This document shows, piece by piece, positions 1-6,369 of a stretch of 6,529 bases of DNA. The number at the start of each line of letters is the position of its first letter. Position 1 is the first letter of the stretch. Below the pieces are notes generated by a model. It was not told the DNA's origin. It searched no databases and saw nothing but the letters and a program-made list of their open reading frames with translations. The stretch is from Chloroflexi bacterium RBG_19FT_COMBO_55_16. Lineage in GTDB: Bacteria > Chloroflexota > Anaerolineae > Anaerolineales > UBA4823. The stretch is from assembly GCA_001795335.1 (NCBI GenBank), contig MGOK01000132.1:2521-9049 (forward strand). Direction: 5' to 3'. The translations under genes and the position numbers were made by a program.

Positions 1-423
1 GGCAAGGTCTTCGTCACCACTATGCACAAGGCCAAGGGATTGGAATGGGACCGGGTCTACCTGATGTCGGTCAACAACTATGATTTCCCATCCGGGATGG
101 CGTATGACCGCTATATTTCTGAGCCCTGGTACTTGCGTGACCATTTGAACCTCGAAGCGGAAGCCCTTGGCCAGATGGACGTCGCCTTCTCCACTGGCGA
201 ATATTCCTGGTACGAAGAGGGCATGCCGACCCATGAGGCGCGCCTCGACTATGTCGCCGAACGGCTGCGCTTGTTGTATGTGGGCCTCACCCGAGCCAGG
301 AGGGAGCTGATCGTCACCTGGAACACCGGTCGCAATAGCGAACGGCATCCCGCCCGGCCGGCGCTCCCCTTTGTCGAGCTGCTTTCATTTTGGGACAAAC
401 ACCAGGGAGGAGCGCCGGAATAA
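1..423 (+). CDS. UvrD/PcrA-type SF1 helicase, C-terminal part (5' truncated by window)
   Basis: This is the final 140 codons of an ATP-dependent 3'-5' DNA helicase of superfamily 1A; the reading frame is open from base 1, so the ATPase core lies outside the window. Two diagnostic motifs are visible. Motif V is at partial residues 7-17 ([11 protein letters not shown]) and motif VI at 91-101 ([11 protein letters not shown]), whose arginines contact ATP in this superfamily. The segment between them is rich in acidic and aromatic residues. The protein stops soon after motif VI, so no RecB-type nuclease domain is fused to it. The next gene supplies a nuclease and overlaps this stop codon (TAATG), implying a two-subunit helicase-nuclease resembling a split AddA/AddB or RecB arrangement. 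The helicase call is secure. Which subfamily (UvrD, PcrA, AddA-like) cannot be decided from the C-terminus alone. Confidence 0.9.
   Translation, partial: GKVFVTTMHKAKGLEWDRVYLMSVNNYDFPSGMAYDRYISEPWYLRDHLNLEAEALGQMDVAFSTGEYSWYEEGMPTHEARLDYVAERLRLLYVGLTRARRELIVTWNTGRNSERHPARPALPFVELLSFWDKHQGGAPE
405..412 (+). promoter_or_regulatory. Shine-Dalgarno site for the RecB-family nuclease
   Basis: GGGAGGAG lies inside the helicase 3' end, ten bases before the ATG at 423. It fixes the nuclease start at 423 rather than the TTG at 390 in the same frame. It also shows that the nuclease is translated from the helicase mRNA, probably with translational coupling through the TAATG overlap. Confidence 0.75.
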
Positions 424-1268
424 TGACCCTGCCGAGCGATTTTCAGTTCAGTCAGGGCAATCTGCAAGATTATTTAGACTGCCGCCGACGATTCCAACTG
501 CGTTATCTGGAGCGCCTGGCCTGGCCAGCCTTCGAAGCCGAACCGGCCGGTATGAATGAGCAGCGTCTGTTGAATGGGGCCGCCTTCCACCGCCTGGTGC
601 AACAGCACCTACTCGGGATGCCAGCCGAGCGCCTATCTGGATTGGCTGGAGGGACGACCGATGACCTCCCGCGCTGGTGGCGGAATTATCTGGAATCCGC
701 CCCAAGCCTGTTTGCTCAAAGCGAGACGCTAGGCGTGGAAGTGTCGCTTGCAGCGCCTGTGGAAGGCTTCCGCCTGGTGGCGAAGTACGACGCCATCCTG
801 CGTATCCGATCGGAGTCCGCCACGCGCCTGGCAGTCATCGATTGGAAGACCTCCCAGAAGCGTCCGTCGCGCAACTGGCTGGCCGAGCGCCTGCAAACCC
901 GCGTCTATCCCTACTTACTGGTAGAAGCCGGCACTGCGCTGAACGGGGGACAGCCAGTCCAGCCCGACCTGGTCGAGATGGTTTATTGGTTTGCAGGTTT
1001 CCCCCGAGAACCGGAGCGTTTCGCCTATAACACCGAGCAATATCACCAGGACAAAGTTTATTTGGCTGGGCTGGTGACGGAGATCGCCGGCCTGCCGGAG
1101 GGGGATTTCCCCCTCACTCCGCACGTAGAACGCTGCGAGTATTGCAACTACCGTTCGTTGTGTGAGCGCGGTGTCCAGGCCGGTCCGCTCGACCGCATGC
1201 AGGATGTCGCAGTCGAGGATTTTGAATTTGCCCTGGACTTCGATCAGGTCGCCGAGATAGAATTTTAA
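423..1268 (+). CDS. RecB-family PD-(D/E)XK nuclease with Cas4/AddB-like Fe-S cysteines
   Basis: A 281-residue protein predicted to cut or resect DNA ends together with the upstream helicase. The motifs follow the RecB nuclease order: an N-terminal Y-L-D-C20-R-R-R-F element, H56 in an AFHRL context, D123, the D140-x-K142-T core, and Q158-x3-Y162. Three C-terminal cysteines, C238, C241 and C247 (CX2CX5C), with C20 form the four-cysteine 'iron staple' set known from AddB, Cas4 and Dna2, so a 4Fe-4S cluster is likely. The start is the ATG overlapping the helicase stop, backed by a strong Shine-Dalgarno site; upstream codons in frame belong to the helicase gene. There is no helicase domain, so it is far shorter than AddB and closer to Cas4 or stand-alone PD-(D/E)XK_1 proteins. 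No Cas gene or CRISPR array is nearby, so a repair or recombination role is favoured over CRISPR adaptation. Confidence 0.88.
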   Translation: MTLPSDFQFSQGNLQDYLDCRRRFQLRYLERLAWPAFEAEPAGMNEQRLLNGAAFHRLVQQHLLGMPAERLSGLAGGTTDDLPRWWRNYLESAPSLFAQSETLGVEVSLAAPVEGFRLVAKYDAILRIRSESATRLAVIDWKTSQKRPSRNWLAERLQTRVYPYLLVEAGTALNGGQPVQPDLVEMVYWFAGFPREPERFAYNTEQYHQDKVYLAGLVTEIAGLPEGDFPLTPHVERCEYCNYRSLCERGVQAGPLDRMQDVAVEDFEFALDFDQVAEIEF

Positions 1269-1274
1269 GCGAAA

Positions 1275-1365
1275 GACGAATGACCAATGACGAACGTCTG
1301 TGTTTCGTCCTCCATCCTCCATCATTCGTCTATCGTCCATCGTCCTTCGTCAATCATCCTTCCTC
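1275..1365. repeat. Heptanucleotide repeat island 1 (inverted arms, between nuclease and recJ)
   Basis: Ninety-one bases equal thirteen units of seven, all in one register. The left arm is three units (1275-1295: gacgaat, gaccaat, gacgaac). One spacer unit (1296-1302, gtctgtg) follows. The right arm is nine units of the opposite sense (1303-1365: for example tttcgtc, ctccatc, attcgtc, tatcgtc, catcgtc, cttcgtc). The arms are inverted relative to each other. The array starts six bases after the nuclease TAA and its last base is directly adjacent to the recJ ATG, so it fills the whole gap. No Shine-Dalgarno or promoter is visible inside it. Confidence 0.9.
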
Positions 1366-3756
1366 ATGTCCTCTTGGCTTGAGCCTCAAGATGTCCTTAT
1401 TCCTGATGAATTCCAGCGCGGCGTAGGTGGTCATCCGCTAGTCGCCGAAGTGCTGGCGCGGCGTGGGGTAACCGACCTGGCTAAGGCCAAGGCCTTCCTC
1501 GATCCGCAAGTTTACACCCCCACCTCGCCCTGGGAACTGCCCGGGATGGAGCGGGCTGTCGCCCGGCTGATCGACGCGATGCGCAAAGATGAAGCCATCT
1601 GCGTCTGGGGTGACTTCGATGTGGATGGCCAAACGGCGACTACTCTGCTGGTCTCCACCCTAAAAGAATTGGGGGCAAACGTCACCTACCATATCCCGGT
1701 TCGGGAGACAGAGTCACATGGCGTTAACCTATTGATGCTGCAACAAGTGATCCAGGCCGGGGCGCAGCTGATCTTGACCTGCGATACCGGCATCAGCGCC
1801 CATTCCGCTGTCGATTATGCCAACGCACGCGGGGTGGATGTGATCGTCACCGACCACCATGACTTACCTGAGCAAATGCCCGCTGCCTGCGCCCTGGTCA
1901 ATCCGAAGTTGCTCACACCCGGGCATCCCTTGGTAACCCTGCCTGGAGTGGGAGTAGCTTACCAGCTGGCCGAAGCGCTTTACGAACAGACCGGGCATCC
2001 TGGCGGCGTCAGCCAGTTCCTAGACCTGGTCGCCCTGGGGATCGTGGCCGACCTGGCTTTGCTCAGGGGAGAAAACCGTTACCTGCTGCAGCGCGGGATC
2101 GAAGCCTTGCGTGCTCCTACCCGCCTGGGGCTGAAAGTCATGCTAGACTTGGCCGAGATAGACCCGGCTGGGTTGACCGAGGAGCACATTGGCTATGTCC
2201 TGGGTCCGCGCTTAAACGCCCTCGGCCGCCTGTCTGACGCCAACCAGGCAGTGGAATTTCTTACGACGCTGGACTACAGCCGGGCGCGCCTGCTTGCGGA
2301 GCAGCTGGAAGGTTTGAACGCCGAGCGCCAGCTGCAGACCGAGCAGGTCTTTCAAGCCGCCCAGGCGCAGATCGAGCGCGATCCTTCCCTATTGGATTCC
2401 GCCGCGCTGGTATTGTCACACCCAACATGGCCAGCGGGGGTGATCGGCATCGTCGCCAGCCGCCTGGTGGAGCGTTATAACCGTCCGGTAGTGTTGATCT
2501 CGGCCCAACCGGGCGGGATCGCCCGCGGGTCGGCCCGTTCGGTGGCAGGCTGTAATATCACTGCAGCCATTGCCGCTCAGGCCGAGCTGCTGGTTAGCTA
2601 CGGTGGACACCCAATGGCGGCTGGCCTCGCCATCCCAACCGAGCGCATCCCCGAATTCCGCCGCGCCCTCTCAAAAACGGTGCGCGAGATGCTTGGAGAA
2701 GGCCATCTCGAGAAGATTTTTAAGATTGACGCATACCTTCCCCTATCGGGCTTATCCCTGGAGCTGGTTGCTAACCTGGAGCGCCTGGCCCCGTTCGGGG
2801 CGGGCAACCTGGCGGTGACCCTGGCTTGCCCTCGCCTCATTCTGATCAGCCAGTCGACGTTTGGCCGGCGTGCCGAACACCTTCACTTGATCGTCGCAGA
2901 CGAGCAAGGCGTCTCCCATAAAGTGATCTGGTGGGGTGGAGCAGGCTGGCCTCTGCCCGAAGCGCTGCTGAATGGGGCGCGCTTTGACCTGGCTTATGTC
3001 GTCCGCGCCAGCGATTACCGCGGCCAGCGTGAACTGCAGGTCGAGTGGGTGGAAGCGCGCCAGGTCGCGGAACCAGCGCTTGAGCTCCCGCCAACTGCCC
3101 GCGCCATCAACGTTCAAGATTACCGTCGCCAGGATCATCCATTACCTCTGCTAAAGGCGTTGCTGGCCCAGGGAGACGTCCAGGTGTGGGCCGAGGGGGA
3201 AGCCCTGGAGCGGCTGGTCGCGCAGGGGATCGCTGCTCGGCAACGGAGCGCCCTGGAGAATGGGCCTGGCCTGGCGATCTGGACTTCTCCACCCGGGCCA
3301 GCGGAGTTGCAGGCTGTACTGGCCGCCGTCTCTCCGCAGACAGTTTATCTGTTTGGCGTCGACCCCGAGACAGACCGACTGGAAGCGTTTTTGTCGCGCC
3401 TGGCCGGCCTGGTGAAGTTTGCGCTGCGTTCGAATCAGGGCCAGGCCAGTTTATCAGCTCTGGCAGCCGCCACCCCACAGCGCCAAATCACAATCCGCGC
3501 GGGGATCGACTGGCTGGCGGCGCGCGGCCAGCTCGCGGTGCTAAGCGAAGAGGGAGATGAAATCTTTCTCGGGGAGGGGATTCATCAAGAGAGTGCCAGG
3601 CTGCTCGAGATCACCGCCCGCCTACAGGAACTGTTGGCAGAAACCACCGCCTACCGAGCCTACTTTTCTAGAGCAGAACCGGACGCCTTGATCCTGACGA
3701 ACGACCAACGACGATTGACCAATGAATATGATCGACCAAGGACCAACGACGAATGA
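1366..3756 (+). CDS. recJ: Single-stranded-DNA-specific 5'-3' exonuclease RecJ
   Basis: A 796-residue DHH-family exonuclease that degrades 5'-ended single-stranded DNA in recombination and mismatch or base-excision repair. The catalytic region shows D83-x-D85-x-D87-G (motif I), D140, the D163-H164-H165 triad and a later aspartate at 229 (G-I-V-A-D), all metal ligands in this family. The DHHA1 domain covers about 345-440 and includes the conserved G413-G414-H415-P416 element. An OB-type domain follows (about 455-565, with LAPFGAGN). Residues about 580-765 form a C-terminal extension like those of Firmicutes-type long RecJ proteins. I chose the ATG at 1366; the alternative GTG at 1300 would add 22 residues made entirely of repeat sequence. 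No Shine-Dalgarno precedes 1366. The last 20 codons (3694-3753) and the stop are repeat-derived, so the native C-terminus has probably been replaced. Confidence 0.95.
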   Translation: MSSWLEPQDVLIPDEFQRGVGGHPLVAEVLARRGVTDLAKAKAFLDPQVYTPTSPWELPGMERAVARLIDAMRKDEAICVWGDFDVDGQTATTLLVSTLKELGANVTYHIPVRETESHGVNLLMLQQVIQAGAQLILTCDTGISAHSAVDYANARGVDVIVTDHHDLPEQMPAACALVNPKLLTPGHPLVTLPGVGVAYQLAEALYEQTGHPGGVSQFLDLVALGIVADLALLRGENRYLLQRGIEALRAPTRLGLKVMLDLAEIDPAGLTEEHIGYVLGPRLNALGRLSDANQAVEFLTTLDYSRARLLAEQLEGLNAERQLQTEQVFQAAQAQIERDPSLLDSAALVLSHPTWPAGVIGIVASRLVERYNRPVVLISAQPGGIARGSARSVAGCNITAAIAAQAELLVSYGGHPMAAGLAIPTERIPEFRRALSKTVREMLGEGHLEKIFKIDAYLPLSGLSLELVANLERLAPFGAGNLAVTLACPRLILISQSTFGRRAEHLHLIVADEQGVSHKVIWWGGAGWPLPEALLNGARFDLAYVVRASDYRGQRELQVEWVEARQVAEPALELPPTARAINVQDYRRQDHPLPLLKALLAQGDVQVWAEGEALERLVAQGIAARQRSALENGPGLAIWTSPPGPAELQAVLAAVSPQTVYLFGVDPETDRLEAFLSRLAGLVKFALRSNQGQASLSALAAATPQRQITIRAGIDWLAARGQLAVLSEEGDEIFLGEGIHQESARLLEITARLQELLAETTAYRAYFSRAEPDALILTNDQRRLTNEYDRPRTNDE

Positions 3757-3859
3757 CCAATGAAAAGCCTTCCTTCCAAGCCTTCCGTCTATCGCACTCC
3801 ATCTTTCGTCCATCGTACTCCGCCCTTCGTCTACCGTCCATCGTCCTCCGTCCATCTTC
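3696..3859. repeat. Heptanucleotide repeat island 2 (inverted arms, overlaps recJ 3' end)
   Basis: The left arm is ten units of GACGAAN/GACCAAN type: five at 3696-3730, a three-base remnant (3731-3733), and five at 3734-3768. Two degenerate units follow (3769-3782). The right arm is eleven consecutive units (3783-3859) such as ttccgtc, tttcgtc, catcgta, cttcgtc, taccgtc, catcgtc and ctccgtc. From 3734 to 3859 the register is unbroken (126 bases, 18 units). The left arm lies inside the recJ reading frame and supplies its last codons and its TGA at 3754-3756. The right arm ends nine bases before the -10 box of the next gene. The arms match islands 1 and 3 in polarity and unit sequence. Confidence 0.9.
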
Positions 3860-3864
3860 TGCCC

Positions 3865-3873
3865 TGTTATAAT
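3865..3873 (+). promoter_or_regulatory. Extended -10 promoter for the DEDDh exonuclease
   Basis: TGTTATAAT is a perfect sigma-70-type extended -10 (TGN followed by TATAAT at 3868-3873). The expected -35 position (about 3845-3850) holds repeat sequence with no match to TTGACA, as is common for extended -10 promoters. A start of transcription about seven bases downstream falls near 3880, four bases before the ATG at 3884. The mRNA would therefore be essentially leaderless, which agrees with the absence of a Shine-Dalgarno sequence. Confidence 0.6.
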
Positions 3874-3883
3874 CCCTCCACCT

Positions 3884-4441
3884 ATGGCAAACTCCCACTC
3901 TCTTGAAACCTTCATTTCCGTCGACGTCGAGACCGCTGGGCCGAACCCAGGCCAATACTCCCTGCTCGCCATTGGCGCCTGCACGCTGGATGAGCCTCAA
4001 CAGACTTTCTACGTCGAGCTTCAGCCCGTGAATGGGAATTTGACGCCCGAATCTTACGTCGTCCACGGCCTGTCTCTGGAGGCGCTGGCGGAGAGGGGCC
4101 TACCGCCAGCTGAAGCCATGGCAAGTTTCGAGGCCTGGTTAGACGAGGTGGTTCCCCCGAGAGCGAAAGCGGTCTGCGTGGCGTTCAATGCCCCATTCGA
4201 TTGGATGTTCCTCAATGATTATTTTCACCGCTTCCTGGGGCGCAATCCCTTCGGCCATACCGCCCTGGACGTGAAAGCTTATTTCATGGGCCTGGTCGGT
4301 TCTTCCTGGGCAGAGACCTCCATGACCCATATTGCCCGGCGTTACCTGGGTAATCGTCCACTCACCCACAACGCTCTGCAGGATGCCATCGACCAGGCTG
4401 AGATCTTCAGGATGATCCTCGCCGAATCTGATGGCGAGTAG
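3884..4441 (+). CDS. DEDDh-type 3'-5' exonuclease (RNase T / DnaQ-like)
   Basis: A 185-residue single-domain exonuclease of the DnaQ-like ribonuclease H fold. All four acidic residues and the histidine of the DEDDh class are visible: D14-x-E16-T (ExoI, in SVDVET), D106 (ExoII, in FNAPFDW), and H162 with D167 (ExoIII, H-N-A-L-Q-D). These residues bind two metal ions and remove 3'-terminal nucleotides in the family. The length fits RNase T, oligoribonuclease-like and stand-alone DnaQ-like proteins, and the substrate (DNA proofreading, RNA 3' trimming or oligonucleotides) cannot be settled from the motifs. No other plausible start exists. The ATG has no Shine-Dalgarno but sits ten bases after a strong -10 box, suggesting leaderless expression independent of recJ. 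It follows the helicase, nuclease and RecJ on the same strand. Confidence 0.85.
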   Translation: MANSHSLETFISVDVETAGPNPGQYSLLAIGACTLDEPQQTFYVELQPVNGNLTPESYVVHGLSLEALAERGLPPAEAMASFEAWLDEVVPPRAKAVCVAFNAPFDWMFLNDYFHRFLGRNPFGHTALDVKAYFMGLVGSSWAETSMTHIARRYLGNRPLTHNALQDAIDQAEIFRMILAESDGE

Positions 4442-4542
4442 TCACCTAATCCTGTAACACCTGCTCTATTAGATCGTTTAAATTTCTGGCCTCAAAACTC
4501 GTTGCGCCTTTGCATTGATTCTTCCTCAACTATTTGGTAAAT

Positions 4543-4548
4543 AAGGAG
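4543..4548 (+). promoter_or_regulatory. Shine-Dalgarno site for the 441-residue gene
   Basis: AAGGAG with a nine-base spacer precedes the ATG at 4558. It selects that ATG over the in-frame TTG at 4534, which lies upstream of the site. The rest of the 4442-4557 gap is AT-richer than its surroundings but shows no repeat units, no clear promoter pair and no terminator hairpin. Confidence 0.75.
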
Positions 4549-4557
4549 TATATCGCT

Positions 4558-5883
4558 ATGACCGCCAAGCAAACCCCTACCGCCTCAGAAGACCTGGCCC
4601 GCATCATCGAGTCAGCTCGCCGCCTGGGCGTCGAAATGGACGAAGCCGAAGCATTACAATGGCTGGCGTCTATAGCTGCCGCCTCAGGCGAGGATATCTC
4701 CATGGACGTGCGCACAGGCGTTTTCGGCCATAAGGTGGCTATGCTCGACTTCAGCCCAGCCGATCTGGCCCACTTCCGAGAGATCGGCCGCTTGGTAGAG
4801 TTTAAAGATCAGCCAGGCCGCGTCGAAACAGCCCTGGCGCTCTCCGGCTCCGCCGCTCAGTCCAAGATCCAGTCTTACCCGGGTGATTGTGACTTCTTCG
4901 AACGCGTCAATATCAAAGCAGCGACCCGCGCCGAAGCCTGCCAGATTCTGGCAGAGATTATGCGCCAGAAGGCTCTTGATACGCTCAAGGGACCGACTTA
5001 CCAGTTGATCGAGGTCAAGTTTGGCTCTTTCCCTTATGATGTGGTTAAGGCGGAGCGGGCGCTGAAAGCTGGATCGCCGGTTTCCTGGACTTCCCAGGAA
5101 GTGCAGGCCGGCCAGATCGAAGCTTCTTACCCCGACGAGACCCCCGCTGTGGTGCGCTGGGAGGAGGTCGCCTCGGAACCAGGCTGGTGCAAGCTGGATT
5201 GGGTGATCGCCGATCCAGTGCGTGGCCAGCTGGCCAACGCCAGCAATATGCTCGACGTGACCTGGGAGGCGCCGGACGGGGCTATTACCCCGCTCGACGG
5301 GTACCTGGACCCTTACTTTCAGGAGGTTTACCTGGAAGCTGAATCGGTGCCTATCTTCTCGAAACTGGCCCGCCACGTTTCTGCCAATGCCCTCGAAGAT
5401 TATGTCGAACAGCTCGAGAAGGAAGTCAACAAGTACCTGACCAAGGACGTCAATTACGGCAAGGCCGCCAAGCGCATGTACAACGTCTTTCGCCTGACAG
5501 GCCGCTACGAAGAAGCGGCCTTCTTACGAGAATTGTTCGACGAGCCAACTACCTTGCTTTACCAGGTTTGGTCATTGATCCGCACCATCGACGACTGTTG
5601 CAAGCCGGGGGGGACCATCCCAATCGATGAGCTGCTCAAGCAGGCCGATAACCTGATCTTGGCCGTCATCCGGGCGCTGGAGGGCGACCAGGAGGCTGAG
5701 GTGGTGCGCCTCATGCTGCGGTTGCGCGACAGCCTGACCCGCCAGGAGGCCGGGAATCAACTCACCGCGGAAGCCGAAGCCGCCCGCGCCGAGGTGATCA
5801 ACATCGTCAATAACTTTTTCTACGAGAGGTTGACGGCGGTGCCGCAGATCAAAAAATATATGGATGAGATTAAAGGAGCTTAA
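4558..5883 (+). CDS. Uncharacterised protein, possible Pol-beta-type nucleotidyltransferase
   Basis: A 441-residue soluble protein with no signal peptide or membrane segment; I do not recognise a named family. Residues 95-112 contain G97-S98 followed eleven residues later by D110-C-D112. This has the spacing of the GS...DxD metal-binding motif of the DNA polymerase beta/nucleotidyltransferase superfamily. A third acidic residue on a beta strand is needed; E152 (in LIEVKF) or D214 (in CKLDWVIAD) are candidates. After about residue 270 the protein is mostly helical, with a basic KAAKRMYNVFRLTG stretch at 302-315, compatible with the helical domain often joined to such enzymes. Residues 400-441 are also helical and charged. 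The start at 4558 is supported by a well-spaced AAGGAG. The gene is convergent with the small gene at 5956-6363. The coding call is firm; the enzymatic idea is a motif-level inference. Confidence 0.8.
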   Translation: MTAKQTPTASEDLARIIESARRLGVEMDEAEALQWLASIAAASGEDISMDVRTGVFGHKVAMLDFSPADLAHFREIGRLVEFKDQPGRVETALALSGSAAQSKIQSYPGDCDFFERVNIKAATRAEACQILAEIMRQKALDTLKGPTYQLIEVKFGSFPYDVVKAERALKAGSPVSWTSQEVQAGQIEASYPDETPAVVRWEEVASEPGWCKLDWVIADPVRGQLANASNMLDVTWEAPDGAITPLDGYLDPYFQEVYLEAESVPIFSKLARHVSANALEDYVEQLEKEVNKYLTKDVNYGKAAKRMYNVFRLTGRYEEAAFLRELFDEPTTLLYQVWSLIRTIDDCCKPGGTIPIDELLKQADNLILAVIRALEGDQEAEVVRLMLRLRDSLTRQEAGNQLTAEAEAARAEVINIVNNFFYERLTAVPQIKKYMDEIKGA

Positions 5884-5888
5884 ATATT

Positions 5889-5916
5889 GACCAACGACGA
5901 TGGACGAATGACGAAA
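5889..5916. repeat. Heptanucleotide repeat island 3, left arm
   Basis: Four exact-register units (gaccaac, gacgatg, gacgaat, gacgaaa) begin five bases after the stop codon of the 441-residue gene. Polarity and unit consensus match the left arms of islands 1 and 2, including one GACCAAN-type unit. The partner right arm lies at 6370-6451, beyond the four-helix-bundle gene. The bases from 5917 to 5955 contain no further clear units. Confidence 0.85.
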
Positions 5917-5955
5917 GCGCATGCTCGTTAAAAGTCACTGGTTGTCTGTCGTTAC

Positions 5956-6363
5956 TTATTCGCCAATTGAGTAAGTTGCAGTTTCCTCGCGTAGCCAGGT
6001 CTGGCTGGGTAAGATAGCCTTACGTAGTGCATGCAGTTTTGCCACAAGAATTTCAGCCTTGTCATAAGCCTGGTTCAACAAATCTTCCTTCGATACCAGC
6101 TTACGATTGCGGATCAGGTGCTGGCACGCCACAGTTTCCACTAAAGAGCGAATCGCTATTCCGATAAAACGAGTTTGTTCGGCATCAGTTTGACCGATTG
6201 ATCCTTCAGCGATATTTAGTGCCACAGAGGTGGCCGCCCTAATTATCTGTGACTTTAGATTGTACTCTTCGCTACGTGGTAGTTCATTCCCGATCTCGTA
6301 TATCAAGTCGATATACTCCAATGACAATCGCCACACTTCCAGCTTCTCGAATTTGAAAGGCAC
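5956..6363 (-). CDS. Four-helix-bundle protein, 23S rRNA intervening-sequence (S23/IVP) family
   Basis: A 135-residue protein that opens with F-K-F-E-K-L-E-V-W-R and contains S-Q-I-I-R-A-A-T-S-V-A-L-N-I-A-E-G-S near residues 38-55. Both are hallmarks of the family found in 23S rRNA intervening sequences and related to the Avd accessory protein of diversity-generating retroelements. Members form pentameric four-helix bundles with basic surfaces thought to bind nucleic acid; the cellular role is unsettled. The only usable start is GTG at 6361-6363: the frame upstream reaches a TGA at 6391-6393 with no other start, and the family normally begins just before the FEKLEVW block. AGGAGG lies two bases before the GTG, unusually close, and belongs to the edge of the right heptad arm. 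The last 15 or so residues (from about TWLREE) extend past the usual helical core. No rRNA sequence and no reverse transcriptase are in the window. Confidence 0.88.
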   Translation of the reverse strand: MPFKFEKLEVWRLSLEYIDLIYEIGNELPRSEEYNLKSQIIRAATSVALNIAEGSIGQTDAEQTRFIGIAIRSLVETVACQHLIRNRKLVSKEDLLNQAYDKAEILVAKLHALRKAILPSQTWLREETATYSIGE

Positions 6364-6369
6364 CTCCTC

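Noticed and set aside
1300..1365. N-terminal 22-residue extension of RecJ from GTG 1300
   Set aside because: It is encoded wholly by right-arm heptads and has no Shine-Dalgarno. RecJ proteins typically begin close to the W-L-E-P segment encoded just after ATG 1366.
1275..1365. CRISPR array interpretation of the heptad islands
   Set aside because: Units are seven bases long and contiguous, with no unique spacers, and no cas1 or cas2 is present. The Cas4-like nuclease is better explained by the adjoining helicase.
3622..4066. Two long - strand open frames across recJ's end, island 2 and the exonuclease start
   Set aside because: They are shadows. A seven-base unit without stop codons keeps several frames open, and the translated text is a low-complexity seven-residue pattern (D-G-R-W, D-E-R-W and similar) with no family resemblance.
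4442..4557. Possible promoter in the gap before the 441-residue gene (TTGATT at 4515 and TAAATA at 4538)
   Set aside because: The -10 candidate overlaps the Shine-Dalgarno site, which would leave the site out of the transcript, and the match is weak.
5993..6006. Short inverted repeat AGCCAG-GT-CTGGCT
   Set aside because: It lies within the coding region of the S23 gene, is only five or six base pairs long and has no T-run, so it is not credible as a terminator.
5956..6363. Diversity-generating retroelement or 23S rRNA intervening sequence
   Set aside because: The S23/Avd-like protein alone suggested these, but there is no reverse transcriptase, no template/variable repeat pair and no 23S rRNA sequence in the window.
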